Source: UMGS172 sp045546915 (GTDB lineage: Bacteria; Bacillota; Clostridia; Oscillospirales; Acutalibacteraceae). From it: 64,000 nt of DNA. The stretch covers positions 1 through 64,000 of the forward strand of contig JAZQDU010000009.1 in NCBI GenBank assembly GCA_045546915.1. The letters are read 5' to 3'. The notes under the pieces were generated by a model. That model was not told the DNA's origin, ran no database searches, and was given only the letters and a program-made list of their open reading frames with translations. Both the position numbers and the translations under genes were made by a program. This document shows, one piece after another, positions 43,851 to 52,531 of the stretch; the first letter of the stretch is position 1, and each line of letters begins with the position of its first letter.

Positions 43851-45122
43851 TTACGGTACATAATCAAACTCGATATCGTAAACGCTTACGGTATCGCCTT
43901 CTTTGACACCTGCATTTTCAAGTGCATCTATTATACCGCTTGAGCGTAGCACCCTTTGGAAATACTGCAAAGACTCGTAATCATCAGGGTCAACCGTTTC
44001 AAGCAATTTTAAAAGCCACGGTGCCTCGATTACAAATATACCGTCTTGAACCTCCAAAGTGAACTCACGTTTTTTGTCAACACTGTAATCCTCTTGGGGT
44101 TCGGGTTCGGGCTCATATTTTATAACGGGAGGCAGACGGTCAAGCGAAGCAGCGACATAGTTTATTACGTCACGTGTTCCCTCGGCAATTGCGGCCATAC
44201 ACTCAAAATATTTATAACCTTTTTCCTCGAAATACTCACGAACAATCTTTAAAGTTTCTTCATCGGTAAGGTCGCATTTATTGGCAACGATTATCTGCTC
44301 ACGCGTACTTAATTCTTCGCTGAAGTTCTTAAGTTCAAAGTTAATTTTTTCAAAATCATCAATAGGGTCTCTGCCCTCACTACCTGATACATCAATAACA
44401 TGAACAAGCAAACGGCAACGTTCAACATGACGCAAAAACTCGTGGCCTAGTCCTACGCCTTCGCTTGCGCCCTCAATAATACCCGGTATATCAGCCATAA
44501 CGAACGATTTGCCATCATCAATTCTAACAACACCCAAAGTGGGCACAAGAGTAGTAAAATGATAGTTTGCAATTTTAGGTTTTGCTTCGCTGACAACCGA
44601 TATGAATGTAGACTTGCCAACGTTAGGAAAACCTATAAGACCTACATCAGCCAAAAGTTTCAGTTCCAAAGTTACGTCAAAAGACTCACCGGGAATACCG
44701 GGTTTAGCAAACTTAGGTACCTGTCTTGTAGGTGTTGAAAAGTGACTGTTACCCCAACCACCTTTACCGCCTTTGGCAACAATTACATCTTCGTCATCCG
44801 AAATATCGGCTATAATTCTGCCGGTATTTGCATCCTTGACAAGAGTGCCTTTAGGGACTCTTAATATTAAATCAGGTGCATTTTTTCCGTTACATCTTGA
44901 TGCACCGCCCGGTTGCCCGTTTTCGGCTAAATATTTTCTTTTATATCTAAAATCAGCAAGCGTAGAAAGATTGCTGTCAGCACGAAAAACGACGTTACCG
45001 CCTCTTCCACCGTCACCGCCGTCAGGTCCGCCGGCAGCAACATACTTTTCGCGGTGGAAAGAAACCTTACCGTTACCGCCGTCACCGGCTTTAATATGAA
45101 TATTTGCTATATCAACAAACAT
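43851..45122 (-). CDS. obgE: GTPase Obg (CgtA)
   Basis: Ribosome-assembly and stress GTPase. Glycine-rich Obg fold (1-158, GGDGGRGGN repeats), G domain (about 159-330) with G1 GFPNVGKST, G3 DIPGIIEGAS and G4 NKCD, and a C-terminal OCT domain (about 345-423) found in Gram-positive Obg. It is 423 residues, full length. It follows the rplU-prp-rpmA operon after a terminator. Confidence 0.96.
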   Translation of the reverse strand: MFVDIANIHIKAGDGGNGKVSFHREKYVAAGGPDGGDGGRGGNVVFRADSNLSTLADFRYKRKYLAENGQPGGASRCNGKNAPDLILRVPKGTLVKDANTGRIIADISDDEDVIVAKGGKGGWGNSHFSTPTRQVPKFAKPGIPGESFDVTLELKLLADVGLIGFPNVGKSTFISVVSEAKPKIANYHFTTLVPTLGVVRIDDGKSFVMADIPGIIEGASEGVGLGHEFLRHVERCRLLVHVIDVSGSEGRDPIDDFEKINFELKNFSEELSTREQIIVANKCDLTDEETLKIVREYFEEKGYKYFECMAAIAEGTRDVINYVAASLDRLPPVIKYEPEPEPQEDYSVDKKREFTLEVQDGIFVIEAPWLLKLLETVDPDDYESLQYFQRVLRSSGIIDALENAGVKEGDTVSVYDIEFDYVP

Positions 45123-45152
45123 TTTAATCTCCTAAACAAAATTTAAAGAAAA

Positions 45153-45175
45153 GACCCGGGTATTAACCCCGGGTC
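45153..45175 (-). terminator. Terminator of the rplU-prp-rpmA operon
   Basis: Perfect 8-bp GC-rich stem GACCCGGG/CCCGGGTC with a 7-base loop, followed on the minus strand by TTTTCTTT, twelve bases after the rpmA stop. Confidence 0.8.
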
Positions 45176-45187
45176 AATAAGTCTTAC

Positions 45188-45472
45188 TTACTGCTCTACT
45201 GCGTAGATGCTAACCTTCTTGCGGTCACGTCCCATACGCTCGAACTTTACTTTACCGTCGATAAGAGCGAAAAGGGTGTCATCAGAGCCTTTACCGACAT
45301 TTTCACCGGCATGGATATGGGTGCCTCTCTGGCGAACGATGATGTTGCCTGCGAGAACAAACTGACCGTCGGCGCGTTTTACACCGAGACGCTTGGATTC
45401 GCTGTCACGACCGTTCTTGGTAGAACCAACACCTTTTTTATGAGCAAAAAGTTGAATATTAACCTTAATCAT
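45188..45472 (-). CDS. rpmA: Ribosomal protein bL27
   Basis: Large-subunit protein whose N-terminus reaches the peptidyl-transferase centre. It is 94 residues. It begins with the nine-residue leader MIKVNIQLF before AHKKGVG, which in Firmicutes is removed by the protease Prp before L27 can work; prp is the next gene upstream, 5 bases away. GGAGGTG precedes the ATG. Confidence 0.97.
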   Translation of the reverse strand: MIKVNIQLFAHKKGVGSTKNGRDSESKRLGVKRADGQFVLAGNIIVRQRGTHIHAGENVGKGSDDTLFALIDGKVKFERMGRDRKKVSIYAVEQ

Positions 45473-45476
45473 GGTT

Positions 45477-45794
45477 TTACACCTCCGGATTTACTTTTAT
45501 GTGTTTACAATACTGTGCTGCAAGTTCATTTAAATGTAACCTCAGACCTTTTAAAACAGCCTGCGACTCGTCAATCTTATCAATAAGAGCGACACGCATA
45601 TAACCGTCTTCTACTTCTGCACTAACGTTAGCACCGATTATCTCAGTCAAAGTGTTGGCTGCCATTATAGCCGCCGAAGACACTGCTGAACAGATTATTT
45701 TACCAGCCTCATCCTTATACGAAGAAGAACTGTGACCGGAAATCTCAAAACCTGTCAGTTTATCGTTAGTCAAGAAAAATTTCACCGAGGTCAT
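45477..45794 (-). CDS. prp: Ribosomal-processing cysteine protease Prp
   Basis: Cleaves the N-terminal leader of L27. It is 105 residues, with the catalytic His in SGHSSSS (His21 by my count) and the catalytic Cys in IICSAVSS (Cys35). Encoded between rplU and rpmA, the conserved Firmicutes arrangement (ysxB in Bacillus). Confidence 0.94.
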   Translation of the reverse strand: MTSVKFFLTNDKLTGFEISGHSSSSYKDEAGKIICSAVSSAAIMAANTLTEIIGANVSAEVEDGYMRVALIDKIDESQAVLKGLRLHLNELAAQYCKHIKVNPEV

Positions 45795-45803
45795 AACAGC
45801 ACC

Positions 45804-46112
45804 TTAGCCTATGGAATTAATCTGAACCTTGGTATACGGCTGTCTGTGACCCATTTTGCGGGCACAACCTTTTTTGGGTTTGTAGGTGAAAACGGTGATT
45901 TTCTTGGCTTTACCGTTCTTAACAACTACACCCTCAACCTTTGCGTCAACATAAGGAGCTCCAACTTTAAGCTCACCGTTATCATCACATACTGCGATAA
46001 CCTTGTCGAATACAACGGTTTCATCTGCGGCTGCGTTGAGTTTTTCAACAAAAATAACATCACCGTTAGTTACACGGTACTGCTTGCCGCCGGTTTCAAT
46101 AATTGCGTACAT
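45804..46112 (-). CDS. rplU: Ribosomal protein bL21
   Basis: Large-subunit protein that binds 23S rRNA. The start is set at the ATG at 46112 (MYAIIETGGKQYRV, standard L21 opening) with AGGTG upstream, giving 102 residues; the frame extends four codons to a GTG at 46124. The C-terminus has the RKMGHRQPYTKVQI signature. First gene of the operon with a strong promoter and a structured leader. Confidence 0.96.
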   Translation of the reverse strand: MYAIIETGGKQYRVTNGDVIFVEKLNAAADETVVFDKVIAVCDDNGELKVGAPYVDAKVEGVVVKNGKAKKITVFTYKPKKGCARKMGHRQPYTKVQINSIG

Positions 46113-46194
46113 CTTTCTCGGCACCTGCCTTAATTATAGTCTCGCTACTTGTAGGCGGGGTAAACCCACTTCTAATAAGCCCACAGTATGCGGC
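46113..46194 (-). ncRNA. Probable L21 leader (autoregulatory 5' UTR)
   Basis: The transcript from the promoter at 46201-46229 has about 80 bases before rplU. They can form an AGCC/GGGCT stem and a GTGGG/CCCGC stem. Bacillota L21 operons often carry a structured leader bound by L21. Placement and size fit, but I have not checked the covariance model, so this is by analogy. Confidence 0.45.
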
Positions 46195-46200
46195 TCTAAT

Positions 46201-46229
46201 ACTATACCACAAGCCTTACCCTATGTCAA
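46201..46229 (-). promoter_or_regulatory. Sigma-A promoter of rplU-prp-rpmA
   Basis: Minus strand: TTGACA (46224-46229), 17-base spacer, TATAGT (46201-46206). A near-consensus promoter that fits a ribosomal protein operon. The -35 lies only 20 bases past the ypeB stop. Confidence 0.85.
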
Positions 46230-46248
46230 GAAAAATTTTACATAAATA

Positions 46249-47580
46249 TTATTTTGTAAGCGTTCCTCCGTCGGTTTTCAAAAGCAACAGTATTTTTTCC
46301 TCTTGCAGATTTTCAACATTAATATAAACAAGCAACTCTTCCCCGTCAATACCACTACACAAAAACTCATAACAATGCTTTTCGTCGTTACCGTCGGTTG
46401 GAATAATCACACGCTTTACATCAAGAACTGTAAGTGCAGATGACAAGCGCTCACCTGCTTCTATAGATGAAAATTTGGGTGTATTTATATTTCTTATATG
46501 ATGGTTTGCTATATATCCCGCCGCCTCAACCAAAACAATTTCTCCGGTATCTAACGCCACACCCACCTTTATTAGGTCAGTATAGCAAACTGCGGTGCCC
46601 TCCTTATAAGCCAAGTTAACTACGCAAACCCCTTCGTCTGCAAAATAATATGTCGATGAAAAATTAAGTCCCAATGCAGTTTTTATAAAATCTTCAGCCT
46701 TGCTAACCGCCTCATCATAACTTAAATGCACTTCCTCGATAACCCTAAACTTGCGCATATATACTACATATCCACCCTGCTTTGTTACCGATACCGAAGC
46801 ATCTTCACCGGAAAAATCGTAGGTTGGAAGTTTACCTTCTGATTCCCCGATGAAAGTTATATCCTCACCGTTTGCACCCAATATAGAAATCGCAGTTGAT
46901 TTTGCATCCTCAACAGTTACCTCGTTTTTACCCTCTAACAATCTTGCCGTTCCGTTTAACATATGGTCCGAAAAAGGCCCGTCATACAGTAATGTAGGAT
47001 AGTCACTGAGCAATTCTTCAAGTTCAATAAGCCTATCGGAAAAACCGTTTGTAATGGAGTTGCCAATGGTAGCCGACAGTTCCGGTACCCATGCACCGTT
47101 CTGATTATATTGAGTACGCACCTCATTAATACTTGTGGACAAATCAACCGCAACCGTTGCTAATGAGTGTAAATTTTCACGTTCGCCTGCGGATATATCG
47201 TTGCCGGAAATAATTTGTTTTGAAAGATATACAGTAAAATCTCCAACCTGAGATAAAAACTTATTAACCTTTGCAAGTTCTGTTTCACTCGACGGCAACT
47301 GCGACAAAGCATTTTTTGCAACGGTACTTTCTGCCGAAAGTTCTGCCGCCAACACTGACATCTGAGTTGCAGAAGATACATACATCGCCTTTCTAAGGGC
47401 AAGGCTTATGTTGTATATACTTCCGTCAAGTTCGCTTAAATGCATATCGTAATTATATTCTATATCGGTATTAAGTTTCGAAATTCTATTCATATAAATT
47501 AAATTTTGCGAAATGAGTGCCAACATAACCGCCAAAGAAAAACTCAATATTCTAATGGCGCTTCTTTTTTTCAAAACCAT
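46249..47580 (-). CDS. ypeB: Germination protein YpeB
   Basis: Spore inner-membrane protein that stabilises the cortex hydrolase SleB in Bacillus. It is 443 residues: one N-terminal membrane segment (about 10-30), a helical YpeB N-terminal domain (about 40-200), and two to three PepSY/YPEB repeats (VTVEDAKSTA and LSYDEAVSKAEDFI segments). GGAG precedes the ATG. The usual partner sleB is not adjacent in either direction. Confidence 0.9.
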   Translation of the reverse strand: MVLKKRSAIRILSFSLAVMLALISQNLIYMNRISKLNTDIEYNYDMHLSELDGSIYNISLALRKAMYVSSATQMSVLAAELSAESTVAKNALSQLPSSETELAKVNKFLSQVGDFTVYLSKQIISGNDISAGERENLHSLATVAVDLSTSINEVRTQYNQNGAWVPELSATIGNSITNGFSDRLIELEELLSDYPTLLYDGPFSDHMLNGTARLLEGKNEVTVEDAKSTAISILGANGEDITFIGESEGKLPTYDFSGEDASVSVTKQGGYVVYMRKFRVIEEVHLSYDEAVSKAEDFIKTALGLNFSSTYYFADEGVCVVNLAYKEGTAVCYTDLIKVGVALDTGEIVLVEAAGYIANHHIRNINTPKFSSIEAGERLSSALTVLDVKRVIIPTDGNDEKHCYEFLCSGIDGEELLVYINVENLQEEKILLLLKTDGGTLTK

Positions 47581-47666
47581 ATCTCACGTCTCCTTTTTCA
47601 TTATTTTGCCACTTATTTTGTTAATTATTTATTTACAAAAATGATGCGCAAGAAAGCAAAAATATA

Positions 47667-47695
47667 TTGTATTTATTTAATATATATAGTATAAT
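47667..47695 (+). promoter_or_regulatory. Sigma-A promoter of the cysteine desulfurase-thiI string
   Basis: TTGTAT (47667-47672), 17-base spacer, TATAAT (47690-47695), about 60 bases upstream of the TTG start at 47758. It lies in the divergent gap with ypeB, for which I see no clear sigma-G site. Confidence 0.65.
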
Positions 47696-47757
47696 ATAAA
47701 ATAATAATGGCTATATGTTTGATTTTTAATGATTTTGCATTTTAAGAAGGTATCAAT

Positions 47758-48900
47758 TTGACTGAATTTATATATCTTGATAACAGTGCTACAACCAAGC
47801 CCTGTGACTTGGCAATAAACGAAACCTTAAAAGCACTTAAAGAAAATTGGGGTAATCCGTCATCGCTTTATTCACACGGAATTAATGCCGAGATTTTAGT
47901 CAATGACACGCGTGAAAAAATAAGCCGTATACTAAACTGCCGTGATGATGAAATATTTTTCACCGGCAGCGGTACCGAGGCAAACAACCTCTGTATTCGC
48001 GGCGTCGCCGAAAAATGCAAGCGTAAAGGCAATAAAATTGTCACAACAAGCGTAGAACATCCGTCAGTCCTAAACACCTGTGAGGAACTTGCAAAGCAAG
48101 GTTTTGAGATAGTAAAAATAAAGCCCGAAAACGACGGCAACATTAATGCCGAAAAAGTAAAACAGGCAATTGACCAAAACACAACACTTGTCTCAATTAT
48201 GCTTGTCAACAATGAAACCGGTTGTATTTTTCCTGTGAGCGAAGTATCAAAGTACATAAAAGAAAATGGTTTTAGTGCAATTATGCATTGTGACTGTGTT
48301 CAAGCGTTTGGCAAACTAAATATTGACATTAACAAACTTGGAGCAGACCTTATAACAGCAAGTGCACATAAAATTCATGGGCCGAAAGGTATTGGCTTTT
48401 TATATAAATCGAAGAAAATTAATATAAACCCAATAATTTTTGGCGGCAATCAAGAAAAAGGGCTTCGTTCCGGTACCGAAGCCGTACCGTCCATTGCGGG
48501 ACTTAAAGGTGCTTTGGACGAACTATCGATTAAAGAATCGTTTGAACACGTTTCTCTGTTGCATAGTTATGCTATCGAACAGTTTTCAAAAATGCAAAAC
48601 TGCACTGTTAATTCTCCTTTAAGCAACTCTCTCCCCTACATAATTAATGTATCTTTTCCCGGTTACCGTTCGGAAACGCTACTTCATTGGCTTGAGAGAA
48701 AAAACATTTTCGTTTCAAGCGGAAGTGCTTGTTCAAAAGGCAAAGGTAGTCACGTGCTTAACGAAATGGGGCTTAAGCCTAAATTAATTGACAGTGCACT
48801 TAGAATCAGTTTTTGTAAATACAACACTACTTCTGATATCGATGCCCTTATTTTGGCTTTAAAAGAAGCAACCGATAAACTACACAAAAGCAAGGTGTAA
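47758..48900 (+). CDS. Cysteine desulfurase (NifS/IscS family)
   Basis: PLP enzyme that takes sulfur from cysteine. It is 380 residues with a TTG start behind AAGAAGG. It has YLDNSATTKP at 6-15, the PLP lysine in SAHKIHGPKG, and the catalytic Cys in SSGSACSKG. The next gene is thiI, two bases away; in Bacillus a dedicated desulfurase (NifZ) paired with ThiI feeds 4-thiouridine synthesis, and that role is likely here. Confidence 0.93.
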   Translation: MTEFIYLDNSATTKPCDLAINETLKALKENWGNPSSLYSHGINAEILVNDTREKISRILNCRDDEIFFTGSGTEANNLCIRGVAEKCKRKGNKIVTTSVEHPSVLNTCEELAKQGFEIVKIKPENDGNINAEKVKQAIDQNTTLVSIMLVNNETGCIFPVSEVSKYIKENGFSAIMHCDCVQAFGKLNIDINKLGADLITASAHKIHGPKGIGFLYKSKKININPIIFGGNQEKGLRSGTEAVPSIAGLKGALDELSIKESFEHVSLLHSYAIEQFSKMQNCTVNSPLSNSLPYIINVSFPGYRSETLLHWLERKNIFVSSGSACSKGKGSHVLNEMGLKPKLIDSALRISFCKYNTTSDIDALILALKEATDKLHKSKV

Positions 48901-48902
48901 AA

Positions 48903-50072
48903 ATGAAAGAAATAATTTTAATAAAAAACGGCGAGTTGGCATTAAAAGGTCTTAACCGTTCAACATTTGAAGATGTACTGGTTAAAAATCTTAAATACCG
49001 TTTGAAAAACTGCGGTGATTTTGAAATAAAAAAATCACAGTCGACCATTATGGTTGACCCTCTAAATGAGGACTTTGATTTTAATTCAGCCCTTGATGCT
49101 GTCAGCAAGGTTTTTGGAATTGCCGCTTTTTCAAGAGCAGCCGCAGTTGAAAAGGATATGAATGTTATCATTGAGCAAGGTGTTCCCTATCTTGCCGATA
49201 CTCTTAAAAATATAAAAACCTTTAAAGTAGAGTCTAAACGTTCGGATAAAAAATTCCCGTTAGGTTCACCCGAAATAAGTGCTCTGTTTGGCGGCGCATT
49301 GCTTCAAAAGTATCCCCACCTAAAGGTTGATGTTCATAATCCTGACGCTATCGTTGTGGTTGAAGTTCGCGAAAAATATGCTTATATCCGCTGCGGGCAA
49401 ATAAAAGGTTCGGGTGGTATGCCGGTTGGAACTTCGGGCAGAGCCGAGATACTCATTTCCGGCGGAATTGACAGTCCGGTTGCCGCTTGGATGATGGCAA
49501 AAAGAGGACTTAAATTATCTGCAGTTCACTTTGCAAGCCCTCCTTACACCAGTCTTCGCGCCGAAATGAAGGTTTGCAAACTTTTATCACAGGTTGCAAA
49601 ATACAGCGGACCTATTCCCCTTGACATTATTCCTTTTACCGAGATTCAAGAAGAAATTGCCGATAAGTGTAAAGAAGAATATTTTACTCTTATTATGCGT
49701 CGTTTTATGATGAGAATTTCCGAAAAAATCGCACAAAAAGAGCATGCATCTGCGTTAATTACGGGTGAAAGTTTAGGTCAGGTAGCAAGTCAGACATTGC
49801 CTGCACTATGTGTTACCGATTGCGTAGTTGATATGCCTACCCTTCGTCCTTTAATTGGTATGGATAAAACCGATATTATTGATATTTCCCGCGCTATTGA
49901 TACATTTGAAACTTCAATCGAGCCTTATGAAGATTGTTGTACGGTATTTACCCCAAAGCACCCGAAAACAAGACCTGAACTCGAAAAAGTCATTGAAGCG
50001 GAAAGTGTGCTTGATGTTGAAGGACTTGTTGAACGCGCTGTTAATGGTGCAGAAAAACGAATTATTGATTAA
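48903..50072 (+). CDS. thiI: tRNA 4-thiouridine synthetase ThiI
   Basis: Adenylates and thiolates uridine 8 of tRNA. It has an N-terminal ferredoxin-like plus THUMP domain (about 1-165) and a PP-loop ATPase domain with SGGIDSPVA (about 183-191). It is 389 residues and ends after the PP-loop domain, so it lacks the rhodanese domain of the E. coli protein. This matches the Bacillus type that takes sulfur straight from the adjacent desulfurase. Confidence 0.95.
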   Translation: MKEIILIKNGELALKGLNRSTFEDVLVKNLKYRLKNCGDFEIKKSQSTIMVDPLNEDFDFNSALDAVSKVFGIAAFSRAAAVEKDMNVIIEQGVPYLADTLKNIKTFKVESKRSDKKFPLGSPEISALFGGALLQKYPHLKVDVHNPDAIVVVEVREKYAYIRCGQIKGSGGMPVGTSGRAEILISGGIDSPVAAWMMAKRGLKLSAVHFASPPYTSLRAEMKVCKLLSQVAKYSGPIPLDIIPFTEIQEEIADKCKEEYFTLIMRRFMMRISEKIAQKEHASALITGESLGQVASQTLPALCVTDCVVDMPTLRPLIGMDKTDIIDISRAIDTFETSIEPYEDCCTVFTPKHPKTRPELEKVIEAESVLDVEGLVERAVNGAEKRIID

Positions 50073-50080
50073 GGAAAATT

Positions 50081-51418
50081 ATGAAAGCTGAAATTATAGC
50101 AGTAGGTACCGAGTTGTTACTCGGCAATATATTAAACACCAACGCGCAGTATTTGTCGAAGGAGTTGGCTCTTTTAGGATATGATATGTACCATCAGTCG
50201 GTAGTGGGCGATAACTTCGAACGATTAAAAGAGACCGTTACCAACGCTGTTAACCGAAGTGACGTTGTAATTATCACAGGAGGTTTGGGTCCAACACCTG
50301 ACGACCTCTCTAAAGAGGCAGCTGCCGCCGCATTAGAACTTGAACTTCATCTGCATAAAGAAAGCCTTAAACAGATTGAATCGTATTTTTCTAAAAGCGG
50401 TCGCAAAATGAGTGAAGCCAACAAAAAGCAAGCCTTTTTCCCTAAGGAGCGTTGTTTGATACTTCCCAACGAAAACGGCACTGCACCCGGTTGCATATTA
50501 ACCGCCAAAAATAGCAGTATAGTTGCCCTGATTCCGGGTGTGCCTTATGAAATGAAGATGATGTTCGAAACAAAGGTAAAACCTGTTTTGGCTCAAAAAA
50601 GCGGCAAAACAATTATATCTAAAAGCATATTAACTGCCGGAATCGGTGAATCGTTGTTAGCATCTATTATTCCGCAGTTTTTAGAGCAAAGCGACCCAAC
50701 CGTTTCACCCTATTGCAAACCCGGTATGGTGACCTTAAGGGTAACATCATCTGCCGAAACCAAAGAAGAAGCCGAAAGTAAATGCCAACAAACGGTTGAT
50801 GAATTAACCGCAATTTTAGGGCAAAACGTTTGCGGTATAGATGTTTTAAGTTTAGAAAACACAGTAGTAGACCTTTTAAAGTCCAAAGGACTGCATCTTG
50901 CAACAGCCGAATCATGTACTGCAGGAAAAATTTCGGCAGCTATTACCACTGTTTCGGGTGCCTCTCAAGTTTTTGACTTTGGAGCATCAACCTACTCAAA
51001 TGAAATGAAGCAAAAACTTTTGGGTGTAGATAGTGATACACTCCAAAAATACGGTGCCGTTAGCGCCGAAACCGCTATTGAAATGGCAAAAGGAATACGA
51101 AAGTTTGCAGGTGCCGATATAGGACTTTCAGTAACCGGCGTTGCAGGTCCCGCCTGCAGCGAATCGAAACCTGTAGGGCTTGTATATATCGGTCTTAGCG
51201 ACAGAAATAACCAATGGGTTGAAAAAATCAATGTCGTACGCGCTGAAAATGACCGTGAAAAAGTACGCAATAACGCTGTCACTTACGCATTAGACCTTGT
51301 TAGAAGGTATCTTTTAAATTACCCTAAGACTATGCCGAACGTTTTTAAAACCGAAGACGACATTATTAATCCGGAGAAAAGCGCTTTATCGCAAATAAAC
51401 AGTAATTACCTAAATTAA
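50081..51418 (+). CDS. cinA: CinA family protein (MoCF plus NMN deamidase-type domain)
   Basis: Two-domain CinA: an N-terminal MoCF domain (about 1-170, AVGTELLLG at 6-14, GGLGPTPDD at about 67-75) and a C-terminal PncC-type amidohydrolase domain (about 255-415, LATAESCTAGKI and SVTGVAGP). In other bacteria CinA hydrolyses ADP-ribose and deamidates NMN. It is 445 residues, about 30 longer at the C-terminus than usual. AAGGA precedes the ATG. It is followed 10 bases later by sortase B and then by a fusion whose N-terminus resembles its MoCF domain. Confidence 0.93.
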   Translation: MKAEIIAVGTELLLGNILNTNAQYLSKELALLGYDMYHQSVVGDNFERLKETVTNAVNRSDVVIITGGLGPTPDDLSKEAAAAALELELHLHKESLKQIESYFSKSGRKMSEANKKQAFFPKERCLILPNENGTAPGCILTAKNSSIVALIPGVPYEMKMMFETKVKPVLAQKSGKTIISKSILTAGIGESLLASIIPQFLEQSDPTVSPYCKPGMVTLRVTSSAETKEEAESKCQQTVDELTAILGQNVCGIDVLSLENTVVDLLKSKGLHLATAESCTAGKISAAITTVSGASQVFDFGASTYSNEMKQKLLGVDSDTLQKYGAVSAETAIEMAKGIRKFAGADIGLSVTGVAGPACSESKPVGLVYIGLSDRNNQWVEKINVVRAENDREKVRNNAVTYALDLVRRYLLNYPKTMPNVFKTEDDIINPEKSALSQINSNYLN

Positions 51419-51428
51419 GGAGTAAATT

Positions 51429-52508
51429 ATGGCTGACAAAAAATTAGAATCCAACAGCACAAATAATCAAACTGAAGAAATTATTGAAACCGATGTTCAA
51501 TCTAATCCCGAGGAAGTCACAAACAGTGATTCTCAGAATTCCACTTCAAAATGCAAATCAACCCGTTTTTTAGGAAAAACTATTTCTAATATTTTTCCTA
51601 AAAAGGGCGATTCTAAAAGACAAATCACACTTAAAATCACCGCTATTGTCTCTGCTTTAGCAATACTTTTTTCAGGCGGATATCTTGTGTATTATTTTAA
51701 TAACCTCGGTGTTCAAAATCAGGTTATTAATCAACAACGTGCTATTTATGACCTCAACCGTTATGACTATAACACCGAAACATCTGAAGGATATCTCGCA
51801 AAATTCAGTGAACTTAAAAGGCAAAATAAAGACCTTATCGGTTGGATAACCATTGAAGGTACCGAAGTTGATAACCCCATTTATCAACGCGATAATGAAT
51901 ATTATCTTAACCATGATATGAACGGCAAATCAAACTCTTACGGTTCGCTGTTTTTAGACGAACGTTGTGACGTCTACCCTTCAAGACGTACAAGAAACCA
52001 AATAATATACGGACACAACATGCGCTACGGTGCTATGTTCGGTACGCTTGACGAATACCGCGATATTGAGTATTACAAGCAACATCCTACCATTATTTTT
52101 GACAGTCTTTGGGAACACAATGTTTATAAAATATTTGCAATAATGATAACCAGTGACGTTACTGATGACACTTTCGGTTATGAGTTCAGTCCATATCGCG
52201 CCGATATCCGTGATACCGAGGATTTTCTCCTTTGGACAGAATATTGCAAGCAACGCAGTTTGATTGATACTAATGTTGATATTGAACCTGATGATGCTGT
52301 TATTACCCTTTCAACCTGTTGTAAAGATTTTGATGAAGCAAGACTTGTTATTGTCGGTCGACTCGTTCGCGAAGGTGAATCAACCGATGTTGATGTTAAC
52401 GGTGCCACAGTTAACAAAGACTGTATATACCCTAAGAAATATTACGATAAAAAGAAACTCCCCGTTCCTAAAGTAGAACCACCAACTGTCAGCGTAAATA
52501 ATCGCTGA
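51429..52508 (+). CDS. srtB: Class B sortase
   Basis: Membrane transpeptidase that attaches surface proteins to peptidoglycan. It is 359 residues: a hydrophilic Asn/Ser/Glu-rich cytoplasmic tail (1-65), one membrane span (about 68-90), and a sortase B domain (about 110-325). The catalytic residues are His196 (YGHNM), Cys297 (TLSTC) and Arg305 (ARLVIVG). The C-terminal tail is rich in Pro, Lys and Val. No protein with a recognisable C-terminal sorting signal is encoded nearby, so its substrates lie elsewhere. The next gene encodes a protein with a dead copy of this domain. Confidence 0.93.
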   Translation: MADKKLESNSTNNQTEEIIETDVQSNPEEVTNSDSQNSTSKCKSTRFLGKTISNIFPKKGDSKRQITLKITAIVSALAILFSGGYLVYYFNNLGVQNQVINQQRAIYDLNRYDYNTETSEGYLAKFSELKRQNKDLIGWITIEGTEVDNPIYQRDNEYYLNHDMNGKSNSYGSLFLDERCDVYPSRRTRNQIIYGHNMRYGAMFGTLDEYRDIEYYKQHPTIIFDSLWEHNVYKIFAIMITSDVTDDTFGYEFSPYRADIRDTEDFLLWTEYCKQRSLIDTNVDIEPDDAVITLSTCCKDFDEARLVIVGRLVREGESTDVDVNGATVNKDCIYPKKYYDKKKLPVPKVEPPTVSVNNR

Positions 52509-52531
52509 CCAACCCGAATGGAGGCCACCTT

